The position numbers and the translations under genes were made by a program. The notes below the pieces were generated by a model. That model saw only the letters and a program-made list of their open reading frames with translations. It was not told the origin of the DNA and did no database searches. A stretch of 64,000 nt of DNA, from contig OZ243932.1 in NCBI GenBank assembly GCA_965214035.1, positions 1,550,001-1,614,000 of the forward strand. The letters run 5' to 3'. Below, piece by piece: positions 44,406 through 54,027 of this stretch; the first letter of the stretch is position 1, and each line of letters starts with the position of its first letter. The stretch comes from JAJDYQ01 sp965214035 (GTDB taxonomy: Bacteria; Pseudomonadota; Gammaproteobacteria; JAJDYQ01).

Positions 44406-46862
44406 ATGAAGAAAAAACGTATATCGGAAAAAGAAGATGTGTTGATCGAGCCGGAAGCCGATGAAAATGTTGTACCCGGTGTTCCGGTGCTACCGCTTCG
44501 TGATGTGGTTGTCTATCCGCACATGGTGATTCCGCTGTTTGTCGGGCGGGATAAATCTATCCGGGCACTTGAGGTTGCGATGACCAGTAACAAGCAGATT
44601 TTACTGGTGGCACAAAAAAACGCGGATGTTGATGAGCCGGATGTTGATGATATTTACAGTATCGGCACGCTGGCTACGATATTGCAGTTGCTGAAGCTGC
44701 CTGATGGCACGGTTAAGGTGCTGGTGGAGGGCCGCCAGCGTGCCGGTGCCCTTGAATATCTGACAACAGACAGTTTCTTTTCGGTGCGAGTGCAATTTGA
44801 GGATGAGATTGACACGGAAGACGAGCGTGAAGGAGAGATTCTGATTCGTTCGATTACGAATCTGTTTGATCAATATGTCAAGCTCAACAAGAAAGTTCCG
44901 CCGGAGGTGCTGACTTCGTTGTCCGGCATTGAGGAGCCGGGACGGCTCGCTGATACCATCGCCGCTCATATGTCACTCAAACTGGAGGAAAAGCAGCAGG
45001 TCCTGGAAGCCCTCGATGTCTATGCGCGCCTGGAGTACCTGATGTCAATGATTGAGGGTGAAATTGATATGCTTCAGGTGGAAAAGCGCATACGGGGGCG
45101 CGTTAAGCAGCAGATGGAGAAAAGCCAGCGTGATTATTATCTGAATGAGCAAATGAAGGCGATCCAGAAGGAGCTGGGTGACGCGGAGGATTCCCTTGGT
45201 GAGGTCGAGGGGCTGGAACAGAAAATTAAAAAGGCCCGTATGAGCAAGGAGGCCGAGGAAAAGGCAACCTCTGAACTGAAGAAGTTGAAGATGATGCCGC
45301 CAATGTCGGCAGAAGCAACCGTCGTCCGCAATTATATTGATCATCTGGTCGGTTTTCCGTGGCGCAAGAAAACCAAGGTTAATGAAAATATCGGCAAGGC
45401 GATGGAGGTGCTTGACACCGATCACTATGGACTGGAAAAGGTTAAAGAGCGCATCCTTGAATATCTGGCTGTGCAGCAGCGTGTCAAGAAGCTGAAGGGG
45501 CCGATACTTTGCCTGGTCGGCCCGCCGGGAGTTGGTAAAACCTCTCTGGGCAAGTCTATTGCCAAGGCCACAAACCGGAAATTTATTCGTATGTCTCTTG
45601 GTGGTATGCGTGATGAAGCCGAAATTCGCGGTCATCGAAGAACGTATATTGGTTCCATGCCCGGCAAGATTGTCCAGAATCTGTCCAAGGTTAAAACGAG
45701 AAACCCGCTTTTCATGCTCGATGAAATAGACAAGATGTCCATGGATTTTCGTGGTGACCCTTCTTCCGCCCTGCTCGAAGTGCTGGATCCTGAGCAGAAT
45801 AATGCCTTCAATGATCACTATCTGGAAGTAGATATTGATTTGTCGGACACGATGTTTATCGCCACTTCCAATACGTTGAAGTTCCCCCCCCCATTGCTGG
45901 ATCGCATGGAGGTCATCCGTCTGGCCGGCTATACCGAGGATGAAAAGCAAAGCATTGCCGAGCGCTACCTTATACCGAAACAAATCAAGGCAAATGGCCT
46001 TGAAAAGGATGAGATAGAGATAGCCGGAGAGTCTGTGCTGGATACTATTCGCTATTACACGCGGGAAGCCGGTGTGCGCAATCTGGAACGTGAATTCAGC
46101 AAGATCTGCCGTAAGGTCGTTAAGGAATTAATTACAGAACCGCGTAGTGAAAAGCTTGTCGTAACAGCGGATATGCTGGAAAAGTATCTGGGAGTCAGAA
46201 AGTTTCGCTATGGCGAAGCGGAAGACTCCAACCGGGTCGGGCAGGTTACGGGTCTGGCATGGACAGAGGTCGGCGGTGAGCTGTTGCATATAGAGTCTGC
46301 TGTTTTGCCGGGAAAGGGGAAGTTTGTTAATACCGGTCAGCTTGGTGATGTCATGCAGGAATCCATACAGGCCGCCATGACAGTTGTCAGGGCGCGCTCC
46401 GACAGTCTGGGCATAAAAAATGATTTTTACCAGGAACATGATGTTCATATCCATGTGCCGGAAGGGGCTACACCGAAAGACGGGCCGAGCGCCGGAATCG
46501 GAATGTGTATCGCCATAGTCTCCGCTTTGACCGGCATACCCGCCAGAGCCGATGTTGCCATGACCGGCGAGATTACCCTGCGGGGCGAGGTGTTGCCTAT
46601 CGGCGGCCTGAAGGAGAAACTGCTGGCAGCATCCCGTGGGGGCATTAAAACTGTCCTGATCCCTGATGAAAACCGGAAAGACCTGAAGGAGATCGCGGAT
46701 AACATTAAGGGACATCTTAATATCAGACCCGTCAAATGGATAGATCAGGTGCTTGAGACGGCACTTGAACATTTGCCCCTGCCTATCGATAAGGCAGAGG
46801 CACCAGTTGGTAAATCAAAAGGCAAAAAAACGTCAAAAAGCAGTCAGGTTACTGCACATTAA
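44406..46862 (+). CDS. lon: Lon protease
   Basis: 818 residues, ATP-dependent serine protease. N-terminal substrate domain (VPVLPLRDVVVYPHMVIPLF), coiled coil, AAA+ domain with GPPGVGKTSLGKS and FMLDEIDKM, and protease domain with the Ser-Lys dyad in KDGPSAGIGM (Ser) and the Lys some 40 residues later (GGLKEKLLAA). The C-terminal tail is Lys/Ser rich. Follows clpX, as in most gammaproteobacteria. Confidence 0.97.
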   Translation: MKKKRISEKEDVLIEPEADENVVPGVPVLPLRDVVVYPHMVIPLFVGRDKSIRALEVAMTSNKQILLVAQKNADVDEPDVDDIYSIGTLATILQLLKLPDGTVKVLVEGRQRAGALEYLTTDSFFSVRVQFEDEIDTEDEREGEILIRSITNLFDQYVKLNKKVPPEVLTSLSGIEEPGRLADTIAAHMSLKLEEKQQVLEALDVYARLEYLMSMIEGEIDMLQVEKRIRGRVKQQMEKSQRDYYLNEQMKAIQKELGDAEDSLGEVEGLEQKIKKARMSKEAEEKATSELKKLKMMPPMSAEATVVRNYIDHLVGFPWRKKTKVNENIGKAMEVLDTDHYGLEKVKERILEYLAVQQRVKKLKGPILCLVGPPGVGKTSLGKSIAKATNRKFIRMSLGGMRDEAEIRGHRRTYIGSMPGKIVQNLSKVKTRNPLFMLDEIDKMSMDFRGDPSSALLEVLDPEQNNAFNDHYLEVDIDLSDTMFIATSNTLKFPPPLLDRMEVIRLAGYTEDEKQSIAERYLIPKQIKANGLEKDEIEIAGESVLDTIRYYTREAGVRNLEREFSKICRKVVKELITEPRSEKLVVTADMLEKYLGVRKFRYGEAEDSNRVGQVTGLAWTEVGGELLHIESAVLPGKGKFVNTGQLGDVMQESIQAAMTVVRARSDSLGIKNDFYQEHDVHIHVPEGATPKDGPSAGIGMCIAIVSALTGIPARADVAMTGEITLRGEVLPIGGLKEKLLAASRGGIKTVLIPDENRKDLKEIADNIKGHLNIRPVKWIDQVLETALEHLPLPIDKAEAPVGKSKGKKTSKSSQVTAH

Positions 46863-46908
46863 TCGTTTCCTTGGTGCCTGAATTTCTGTACAATACGGGC
46901 GCGTGCTT

Positions 46909-46942
46909 GCTTCATGCAGAATAATGCTTCATGCAGAATAAT
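46909..46942 (+). repeat. 17-bp direct tandem duplication upstream of hup
   Basis: The unit GCTTCATGCAGAATAAT occurs at 46909-46925 and 46926-46942 without gap, in the leader between lon and the HU gene. A TACAAT box lies just upstream (46889-46894), so the duplication is probably in the 5' untranslated region. Confidence 0.85.
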
Positions 46943-47015
46943 GGTTTCAGGCAAGGGTAGTACGAATGCCTTGAGGCTCACTTTTTAATATCCACTGAAT
47001 AATTGGGGAATTTTT

Positions 47016-47288
47016 ATGAACAAAACAGAAGTCATTGATACAGTCGCAGAAGCCGCTGGTTTATCCAAAACTGATGCCGGCCATGCGGTCGAAGCCTTTT
47101 TGGATGCGGTAACGAATGCTTTGAAACAGGGTGACTCGGTTACGCTGGTAGGCTTTGGTACTTTTCTGGTCAGAGAGCGTGCCGCACGTATGGGGCGTAA
47201 TCCTCAGACAGGAGCCAAGATACAAATCAAGGCTTCAAAAGCTCCTGCGTTCAAGGTTGGTAAGGCCCTGAAAGATGCCGTAAACTAG
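47016..47288 (+). CDS. hupB: DNA-binding protein HU-beta
   Basis: 90 residues, starting MNKTEVIDTVAEAAGLSKTD, with the DNA-arm region GFGTFLVRERAARMGRNPQTG and the ending AFKVGKALKDAVN. Nucleoid protein that bends DNA without sequence preference. GGGGA precedes the start. The lon-hup order with ppiD downstream is the E. coli order. Confidence 0.97.
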   Translation: MNKTEVIDTVAEAAGLSKTDAGHAVEAFLDAVTNALKQGDSVTLVGFGTFLVRERAARMGRNPQTGAKIQIKASKAPAFKVGKALKDAVN

Positions 47289-47339
47289 CGCATTATGGGA
47301 GCCATATCGTTTACAAGTGCCGGTATTGGCTTCCAAAAT

Positions 47340-47415
47340 GGGCGCTTAGCTCAGTTGGGAGAGCATCGCCCTTACAAGGCGAGGGTCGCAGGTTCGAGCC
47401 CTGCAGCGCCCACCA
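47340..47415 (+). tRNA. tRNA-Val (anticodon TAC)
   Basis: 76 bases with CCA; acceptor GGGCGCT pairs with AGCGCCC; anticodon loop CTTACAA. Confidence 0.96.
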
Positions 47416-47431
47416 TTTTTACGGAATATCC

Positions 47432-47508
47432 GGAGCGGTAGTTCAGTTGGTTAGAATACCGGCCTGTCACGCCGGGGGTCGCGGGTTCGAGTCCCGTCCG
47501 CTCCGCCA
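47432..47508 (+). tRNA. tRNA-Asp (anticodon GTC)
   Basis: 77 bases with CCA; acceptor GGAGCGG pairs with CCGCTCC; anticodon loop CTGTCAC. 16 bases after tRNA-Val, same transcript. Confidence 0.96.
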
Positions 47509-47583
47509 TATACAGGGTATCGGTACTTTTATATCCATCAATTACTGACTTCAGATATTTGTCATCCTAAATAGAGAGTTTTT

Positions 47584-49500
47584 ATGCTGCAATCCATACG
47601 GGACAGGCTGGTTGGCTGGGTTGCTTGGGGCATTGTAATTTTAATAGGTGTCCCATTTGCGATAATAGGGATCACTGACTTCGGGACACCGGCGCGAGTA
47701 ATACCGGTCGCGGAAATCGGTGACATATCTATTGATCAGGAGGAGTACCAAAGGCGTTATCAGTTACGCCGGCAGAATGTCCAGCAGCAGTTGGAGGGGC
47801 GCTATAATCCTGATCTGTTTGATCCCCAGCTACGAAAGCAGGTTGTCAATATGCTGGTGGAAGAGGCACTGCTGCGGGTCTTCGCTGAAGATAACAATAT
47901 CCATATCGGCGATAATGAGCTGGCGCTGATCATTCAATCTGATTCGAGTTTTCAGAAAGACGGGCGGTTTGATTTCAATGAATATCGTGCCCGAATCGGG
48001 CAAGAGGGTTTTACACCGGACCGATACGAGCAGTTTTTACGTCGCGAACGTGTCCTGACAACCCTCCCGAGAATGGTTAGGGCGAGCAGCTTTGCTACAC
48101 ATGGAGAGGCAAAGCGCCTTAATGATCTGGCGGCTCACAAACGTGTTATTCGCTATGCTGTGGTTGGCCGTGATTTTTCCCCTGATGATGTGAATATCAG
48201 CGAAGACGATGCCCGCTCCTATTATGACTCTCACCAGAACCAGTTTGAAAGGCCAGAGCAGATTAAACTTGAGTATCTTCGGGTGTCTGCTTCCAGACTC
48301 GCTGACAGAGTGGAGATTACAGAGGATGCCCTTCGCCGGTACTACGAGGAGCATTCCGAACGTTATATTGTCGATGAGCAGCGTAAAAGCAGCCATATAC
48401 TGATCGCACTGCCGGAAGGTGAATCGCTTGAAAATTCCGCTGAGGCACTTGAAAAATTTAATGCCGTGAAGGATAAGCTGGCTGCCGGCGAGGATTTTGC
48501 GGAGCTCGCGCGTCAGTATTCAGATGATCCGGGTTCTGCGTCGGCAGGTGGCGACCTCGGTCAGGTCAGTCGCGGGATGATGGTGAAGCCATTTGAGACA
48601 GCCCTGTTTGCCATGGGTGAGGCGGGTGAAGTCAGTGACCCGGTGCTTACCAGTTTTGGCCATCACTTTATCCGCCTTGATGAAATCATTGAAAGAGAAG
48701 AGCAGTCTTTTGATGAAGTTCGGCAGGAGCTTGAAGAAGGTTATGCGGAGCAGGAGTCGGTCAATCTCTTTTATGATGTGTCAGAGCACATGGCCGAGCT
48801 CAGTTATGAAAACCAGGGTTCACTGGTCCCGGTATCTGAGGCACTGGGCATCCCGTTGCAAACAACAGACTGGCTCGGGCGTGAGAATGATATGCCGGTT
48901 ATTGATGCGGATGGTGAGGCCAATGTCGAGGCTAACCCGGATGTGTTGCGCGAAGCATTTAGCGAGCGGCTGCGTGCCGGAGACAATAGCGACCCTGTCG
49001 AAATTGATAAAAATGATGTCGTTATTATCCGTGTAGTGGATTATCGGGAAGCGGTGATACTGCCCTTCGATGACGTAACAGAGCAGGCACTATCCAGTGC
49101 AAGGAATGCCGCGATCAATGCAAAGATCCGTGATTTTGCTCTCGAACTGGCTGAAAATGTGCGTGGTGGCGGTTCTTTTGAAGAACTGGTCGAGCAGCAT
49201 GGTTTGATGTTGGAAACTCCAGAACCGATTGGGCGTGACAACTTGTCTTTACCAGCGGGAATGTTGCCGCAGGTGTTTAAAATGCCTGTTCCTGCCGGGG
49301 ACGATATTGCAGTGACCGTTATATCTTTGTCGGACGGGAGCTATGGGGTGATTGCATTGGATAAAATCATATTGCCGGAGGCAGCCAATGAGCTTTTGGT
49401 CCGGGAATTGAGTCAGCGTTATGCGGCAAGGGCGGCACAAAGTGTTGTAACCGCCATGCGTGAAGCGGCGGACGTTGTCATACATGAGGATAGACTGTAG
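47584..49500 (+). CDS. ppiD: Periplasmic folding chaperone PpiD (SurA-like peptidyl-prolyl isomerase)
   Basis: 638 residues, anchored in the inner membrane by one N-terminal segment (IVILIGVPFAIIGITDF) with the rest in the periplasm. SurA-type N-domain (EEYQRRYQLRRQNV), then a parvulin domain (about 266-365) with SSHILIALPEG, YSDDPGSASAGGDLG and FGHHFIRLDEI, and a second chaperone part. It assists newly exported outer membrane proteins, which in this organism could include the giant autotransporters; this last point is inference. GAGAG is upstream. Confidence 0.95.
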   Translation: MLQSIRDRLVGWVAWGIVILIGVPFAIIGITDFGTPARVIPVAEIGDISIDQEEYQRRYQLRRQNVQQQLEGRYNPDLFDPQLRKQVVNMLVEEALLRVFAEDNNIHIGDNELALIIQSDSSFQKDGRFDFNEYRARIGQEGFTPDRYEQFLRRERVLTTLPRMVRASSFATHGEAKRLNDLAAHKRVIRYAVVGRDFSPDDVNISEDDARSYYDSHQNQFERPEQIKLEYLRVSASRLADRVEITEDALRRYYEEHSERYIVDEQRKSSHILIALPEGESLENSAEALEKFNAVKDKLAAGEDFAELARQYSDDPGSASAGGDLGQVSRGMMVKPFETALFAMGEAGEVSDPVLTSFGHHFIRLDEIIEREEQSFDEVRQELEEGYAEQESVNLFYDVSEHMAELSYENQGSLVPVSEALGIPLQTTDWLGRENDMPVIDADGEANVEANPDVLREAFSERLRAGDNSDPVEIDKNDVVIIRVVDYREAVILPFDDVTEQALSSARNAAINAKIRDFALELAENVRGGGSFEELVEQHGLMLETPEPIGRDNLSLPAGMLPQVFKMPVPAGDDIAVTVISLSDGSYGVIALDKIILPEAANELLVRELSQRYAARAAQSVVTAMREAADVVIHEDRL

Positions 49501-49526
49501 CCCGGTGATATTTCTGACCTGACAAT

Positions 49527-51320
49527 ATGCCAATACGTCGGTTATCTCCTGATCTTGTAAACCAGATCGCTGCAGGCGAGGTGGTGGAGCGGCCGGCTTC
49601 TGTTGTCAAGGAGTTGATAGAAAACAGTCTGGATGCAGGTGCCGGTCAGGTCGATGTCAGTATATCAGAGGGAGGGATTCGCCTTATACAGGTGCGTGAT
49701 AACGGTCATGGCATTCCCCATTCGGAGCTGAACCTGGCTGTTGCCAGTCATGCAACCAGTAAAATATCAGATGCGGATGATCTTGGTGCAATTCACTCTC
49801 TGGGGTTCAGGGGGGAGGCGCTCGCCAGTATCGCCGCAGTTTCCCGTTTTGAATTAACTTCAAAACATAATGATGGTGAGCATGCCTGGAAAATGCTGGA
49901 TTGTCAGGCCGATACTCCCGAATTTGTTCCGTCAAACTTGTCATCCGGGACACGAGTGGATGTGCATGACCTATTCTATAATGTGCCGGCCAGACGCCGG
50001 TTTCTGCGCACCGATAAAACCGAATTTTCGCACATTGAGCAGGTATTCCGCCGCCTCGCATTAAGCCATCTGACGTCAGCGTTCTCATTAACGCATAATG
50101 GTAAAACCATATTTGATCTCAAGGTTACGGATGGTTCCGACGGATTAAAATCCAGAATCAGTCGGGTTCTGGGGGGGGATTTTTCGGCCAATGCGATTTA
50201 TCTGGAACATGCCGGTGCCGGCCTTGCGCTGAGAGGCTGGGTCGCTCAGCCAACTTATTCCAGATCGCAGGCCGACCAGCAGTATTTTTATGTCAATGGG
50301 CGCGTAATCCGAGATAAGCTTGTTGCACATGCGGTACGTCAGGCGTTTTCGGATGTATTGTTTCATGGTCGATTTCCGGCTTATGTTTTATATCTCACGC
50401 TTGACCCGTCACGGGTTGATGTTAATGCACATCCGGCCAAACATGAAGTGCGTTTCAGGGACGGGCGCACCGTGCATGATTTCATTTTTCATAGTTTGCA
50501 TAAATCCTTGTCCGAGACATGTGCCGGGAAACAAGTTTCCGTAAAACCGGATGCTCTGCTGAATGCAGCCAAAGCCCCCGGCAGGGATGGTACATATTCA
50601 TCACCGCAGACGAGTCTGAATATGCGAGAGGCAGTAAATGCTTACAATAATCTGTACGGTCAACCGCTCTCGGCAAACCAACCGGCGACCGTTCAGGAAG
50701 CGACCGCTTTGCCTGATTCGGCTGATGAAGAGGATATCCCCCCGCTGGGATACGCACTGGCCCAGTTGCTCGGTGTCTATATTCTGGCCCAGAATCGGGA
50801 TGGTTTGATTATTGTGGACATGCATGCGGCACATGAACGGATTACTTATGAACGCCTTAAACGGCAATTTGATCAGGAGAGTATTCGTGTGCAGCCGTTG
50901 CTGGTACCAGAGCGCATTTCTGTTTCACAAAAAGATGTGGCACTGGTCGAGGAACATCAGGATATTATCCAGTCATTGGGTATGTTGCTGGATGTCAGTG
51001 GCCCGGAGAGTCTTTTATTGCGTGAAATTCCGGCCTTGCTGCACTCGCAGAATCTGAACCGGCTGGTGCATGACGTTATAGAAGATTTACATGCGGCAGG
51101 ATCATCGAATCGGCTCAGTGAGCTTGCGAATGAATTGCTTTCGAGCATGGCTTGCCATGGTTCTATCAGGGCCAACCGGCAACTGGCTGTTGCGGAGATG
51201 AATGCGTTGTTGAGGGATATGGAGGGGACCGAGCGGTCCGGGCAGTGCAATCATGGTCGTCCGACCTGGGTACAGATTGGACTTGCTGATCTGGATAAAT
51301 TGTTTGACCGTGGAAACTAG
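49527..51320 (+). CDS. mutL: DNA mismatch repair protein MutL
   Basis: 597 residues. GHKL ATPase with ENSLDAGA, RDNGHGI, ATSKI and GFRGEALASI; second domain with DVNAHPAKHEVRF; C-terminal dimer domain with DMHAAHERITYERL. No endonuclease motif DQHAx2Ex4E is seen, so it is the MutH-dependent or non-nuclease type. Couples MutS recognition to strand removal. Mismatch repair also limits slippage at long poly-C runs, which matters for the switch tracts in this window. miaA starts inside its last codons. Confidence 0.96.
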   Translation: MPIRRLSPDLVNQIAAGEVVERPASVVKELIENSLDAGAGQVDVSISEGGIRLIQVRDNGHGIPHSELNLAVASHATSKISDADDLGAIHSLGFRGEALASIAAVSRFELTSKHNDGEHAWKMLDCQADTPEFVPSNLSSGTRVDVHDLFYNVPARRRFLRTDKTEFSHIEQVFRRLALSHLTSAFSLTHNGKTIFDLKVTDGSDGLKSRISRVLGGDFSANAIYLEHAGAGLALRGWVAQPTYSRSQADQQYFYVNGRVIRDKLVAHAVRQAFSDVLFHGRFPAYVLYLTLDPSRVDVNAHPAKHEVRFRDGRTVHDFIFHSLHKSLSETCAGKQVSVKPDALLNAAKAPGRDGTYSSPQTSLNMREAVNAYNNLYGQPLSANQPATVQEATALPDSADEEDIPPLGYALAQLLGVYILAQNRDGLIIVDMHAAHERITYERLKRQFDQESIRVQPLLVPERISVSQKDVALVEEHQDIIQSLGMLLDVSGPESLLLREIPALLHSQNLNRLVHDVIEDLHAAGSSNRLSELANELLSSMACHGSIRANRQLAVAEMNALLRDMEGTERSGQCNHGRPTWVQIGLADLDKLFDRGN

Positions 51321-52248
51321 GCCGAAAGTTGTGCTGCTGATGGGGCCGACGGCTGCCGGCAAAACGGAGCTGGCCATTGAGCTGGTCGAGAGCTTCAATA
51401 TGGAAATTATCAGCGTGGATTCTGCGCTTGTTTACCGTGGGATGGATATTGGTACGGCCAAGCCAAAGGCCGAAGTCTTGAACCGTATTGTCCATCACCT
51501 TGTGGACATACGCGATCCGGCTGAACCTTATTCGGTCGCTGAGTTTTCTTCCAACGCCGCCATATTGATCAAGGATATACTGGCCCGCGGTAAAGTGCCT
51601 TTGCTGGTCGGTGGCACCATGTTGTATTACCGGGCCATCATGGAAGGGCTATCCAGGCTGCCAAAGGCTGATGAAGCTGTCCGTCAGAGGATACTCTGCG
51701 AGGCCGGCGAGAAAGGTTGGACGGCAATGCACGAACAGCTCAGACGCATTGACCCGGTATCTGCGTCCCGTATTCATCCACATGATCCGCAACGCATACA
51801 GCGTGCGCTGGAGGTTTACTATATCACCGGAGATACCATGTCCGACCGGATGAAATCTGATCGAGGCGAAGGATTGCCGTATGATTTTATTAAAATGGCA
51901 GCATCGCCAGAAGACCGATCAGCATTGCATCGTCGTATTCAAATGCGCTTTGATAATATGTTGGCGCAGGGTTTCATTGATGAAGTGGTGAGGCTGAAAG
52001 AACGGAGAGATCTCGGCCCGGACAAACCGTCTATGCGGTGTGTGGGCTATCGGCAGATCTGGCGATACCTGGATGGCGAATATGGCAAAGAGGAAGCCCG
52101 TCTCAAGGGTATCTGTGCCTCCAGACAGTTGGCTAAACGGCAGCTTACCTGGTTACGTTCAATTTCAGGTGTCAACTGGTTTGATTTGAGCAGGAATGCA
52201 CAAAAAATGTCCGATCCAGTATCCTTTGTACATGAAAGTTTTGCATAA
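51310..52248 (+). CDS. miaA: tRNA dimethylallyltransferase
   Basis: About 312 residues. Walker A GPTAAGKTELA, then DSALVYRGMDIGTAKP, RGKVPLLVGGTMLYYRA and the C-terminal RQLAKRQLTWLR tRNA-binding region. Adds a dimethylallyl group to A37 of tRNAs that read UNN codons. There is no ATG near the expected start: I use GTG 51310, overlapping the mutL stop; TTG 51304 is an alternative and the frame is open to 51253. Such overlap suggests coupling to mutL. Confidence 0.93.
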   Translation: METRPKVVLLMGPTAAGKTELAIELVESFNMEIISVDSALVYRGMDIGTAKPKAEVLNRIVHHLVDIRDPAEPYSVAEFSSNAAILIKDILARGKVPLLVGGTMLYYRAIMEGLSRLPKADEAVRQRILCEAGEKGWTAMHEQLRRIDPVSASRIHPHDPQRIQRALEVYYITGDTMSDRMKSDRGEGLPYDFIKMAASPEDRSALHRRIQMRFDNMLAQGFIDEVVRLKERRDLGPDKPSMRCVGYRQIWRYLDGEYGKEEARLKGICASRQLAKRQLTWLRSISGVNWFDLSRNAQKMSDPVSFVHESFA

Positions 52249-52327
52249 ATGGTCCGAGTATGGGATACTCGGCAGCGTATCGGAGATGTTGCTCCGAGAT
52301 AACGATAATTAAGTCGGAGATTGTCAA

Positions 52328-52576
52328 ATGTCTAAAAGCCATTCATTACAAGAACCTTTCCTGAACACCCTTCGGAAGGAAAAAATACCCGTATCAATTT
52401 TTTTAGTGAACGGGATTAAACTTCAGGGCCAGATTGACTCTTTTGATCAGTTTGTTCTTTTGCTGAAGAACAATGTAAACCAGATGATTTACAAGCATGC
52501 CATTTCAACCGTTGTGCCGGCGCGAAGTGTCCGTATTCAGCTCGAGCCCGACGGAGGAGAGCCTGGTAATTTCTAG
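52328..52576 (+). CDS. hfq: RNA chaperone Hfq
   Basis: 82 residues with Sm1 (FLNTLRKEKIPVSIFLVNGIKLQG) shortened here by the usual pattern, and Sm2 (YKHAISTVVPARSV) carrying the KHA box. Hexameric ring that pairs small RNAs with mRNAs. Short acidic tail. Normal miaA-hfq-hflX position. Confidence 0.97.
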   Translation: MSKSHSLQEPFLNTLRKEKIPVSIFLVNGIKLQGQIDSFDQFVLLLKNNVNQMIYKHAISTVVPARSVRIQLEPDGGEPGNF

Positions 52577-52599
52577 TGTTGTAACTTGCGGGGACGGCT

Positions 52600-53910
52600 T
52601 TGTTTGAGCGTCCGGGAGATGGTGAGCTCGCCCTGCTGGTGCATGTCCGCTTTCGCAAGGCCGGATTTTGCTCAGGTCATGGCAGTGCCGGGTTTGGAGA
52701 TGTCCAGCAGGAATTTCGGGAATTATGTGAATCGGCCGGTACCCGAATCGTTGGTATGGTGGCATCCTCCCGGTATGCACCCGACCCAAGATATTTTACA
52801 GGCAAGGGTAAGGCTGGAGAAATCGCTCTCAAGGTACAATCTTCGAGAGCCGAGATCGTTATCTTCAATCATGTGCTTTCGCCGGTACAGGAAAGAAATC
52901 TGGAAAAGCTGTTCAGGTGCCGTGTACTGGGCCGCACCGGCTTGATTCTTGATATTTTTGCCCGGCGTGCACGAAGTTTTGAGGGTAAGTTGCAGGTGGA
53001 ACTGGCCCAACTACGCCACCTGTCCACCCGCCTGGTGAGAGGTTGGACCCACCTGGAAAGACAGAAAGGCGGTATCGGACTTAGAGGCCCCGGCGAGTCC
53101 CAGCTAGAGACCGATCGTCGGTTGATTGGCGGACGCATTAAAAAACTGGTATCCCGTCTGGAAAAAGTCAGAACTCAACGGGAACAGGGCCGCCGTTCCC
53201 GGCAGAAGACAGAGGCCCCGGTCGTAGCTCTGGTAGGCTACACGAATACCGGCAAATCAACCCTGTTTAACCAGATGACATCAAGCGGAGTGTATGCCGC
53301 CGATCAACTATTTGCCACGCTTGATCCAATGCTGCGGCGCGTTGATTTACAGGGAGGATCGCATATTATTCTGGCTGATACCGTCGGTTTTATTCGGGAT
53401 TTGCCTCATGAGCTTGTGAGTGCATTTCGCTCAACGCTGGCGGAAACCCGTGATGCTGACCTTTTGCTGCATGTGGTCGATGCGTCCAGAGAAGATCGCG
53501 ATGATTGTATTGAGCAGGTAGAGGCTGTTCTTGCCGAGATTGGCGCAGGTAAGACTGCCGGTCAGCCTGTTTTAATGGTTTATAATAAAGCCGATTTAAC
53601 TCATCATGGTTCCGGTGTTGATCGTGACGAGCAGGGTCGGCCAGTGCGGATCTGGTTATCGGCGTATCATTCGGATGGTCTTGAACACCTGTGCGCGGTG
53701 CTGATCGGAATTTTCCGTCGTCAGAAACATCACGGATGGATAAAGCTGGCACCTGATGAATCGGCACTTCGTGCCGAACTGTATCAACGTAATGTTGTGC
53801 AAAATGAAACATATGATGAACAGGGATGCACGATTCTGGAAATCAGCATCCATGACCGCGATCTTGACTCGACCGGCCTGATGGAGAGACTACAAACAGC
53901 CATGGCTTGA
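52600..53910 (+). CDS. hflX: Ribosome-associated GTPase HflX
   Basis: 436 residues. N-terminal HflX domain with GKGKAGEI and GLRGPGESQLETD; GTPase motifs GYTNTGKST (G1), DTVGF (G3) and NKAD (G4). It splits stalled ribosomes. The start is TTG 52600 with GGGGA six bases upstream; no ATG lies in a fitting place. It sits 23 bases after hfq. Confidence 0.95.
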   Translation: MFERPGDGELALLVHVRFRKAGFCSGHGSAGFGDVQQEFRELCESAGTRIVGMVASSRYAPDPRYFTGKGKAGEIALKVQSSRAEIVIFNHVLSPVQERNLEKLFRCRVLGRTGLILDIFARRARSFEGKLQVELAQLRHLSTRLVRGWTHLERQKGGIGLRGPGESQLETDRRLIGGRIKKLVSRLEKVRTQREQGRRSRQKTEAPVVALVGYTNTGKSTLFNQMTSSGVYAADQLFATLDPMLRRVDLQGGSHIILADTVGFIRDLPHELVSAFRSTLAETRDADLLLHVVDASREDRDDCIEQVEAVLAEIGAGKTAGQPVLMVYNKADLTHHGSGVDRDEQGRPVRIWLSAYHSDGLEHLCAVLIGIFRRQKHHGWIKLAPDESALRAELYQRNVVQNETYDEQGCTILEISIHDRDLDSTGLMERLQTAMA

Positions 53911-54027
53911 AAGGACACTGAGCATCTCGATGAAAAATTTTAACGGCACCATAAGTTCGATAAAGTTGCGACCGGTGACGGTACTGCCTACAATGGAGAT
54001 TCTTTTACTCAATCAGGTATTTTCTTG

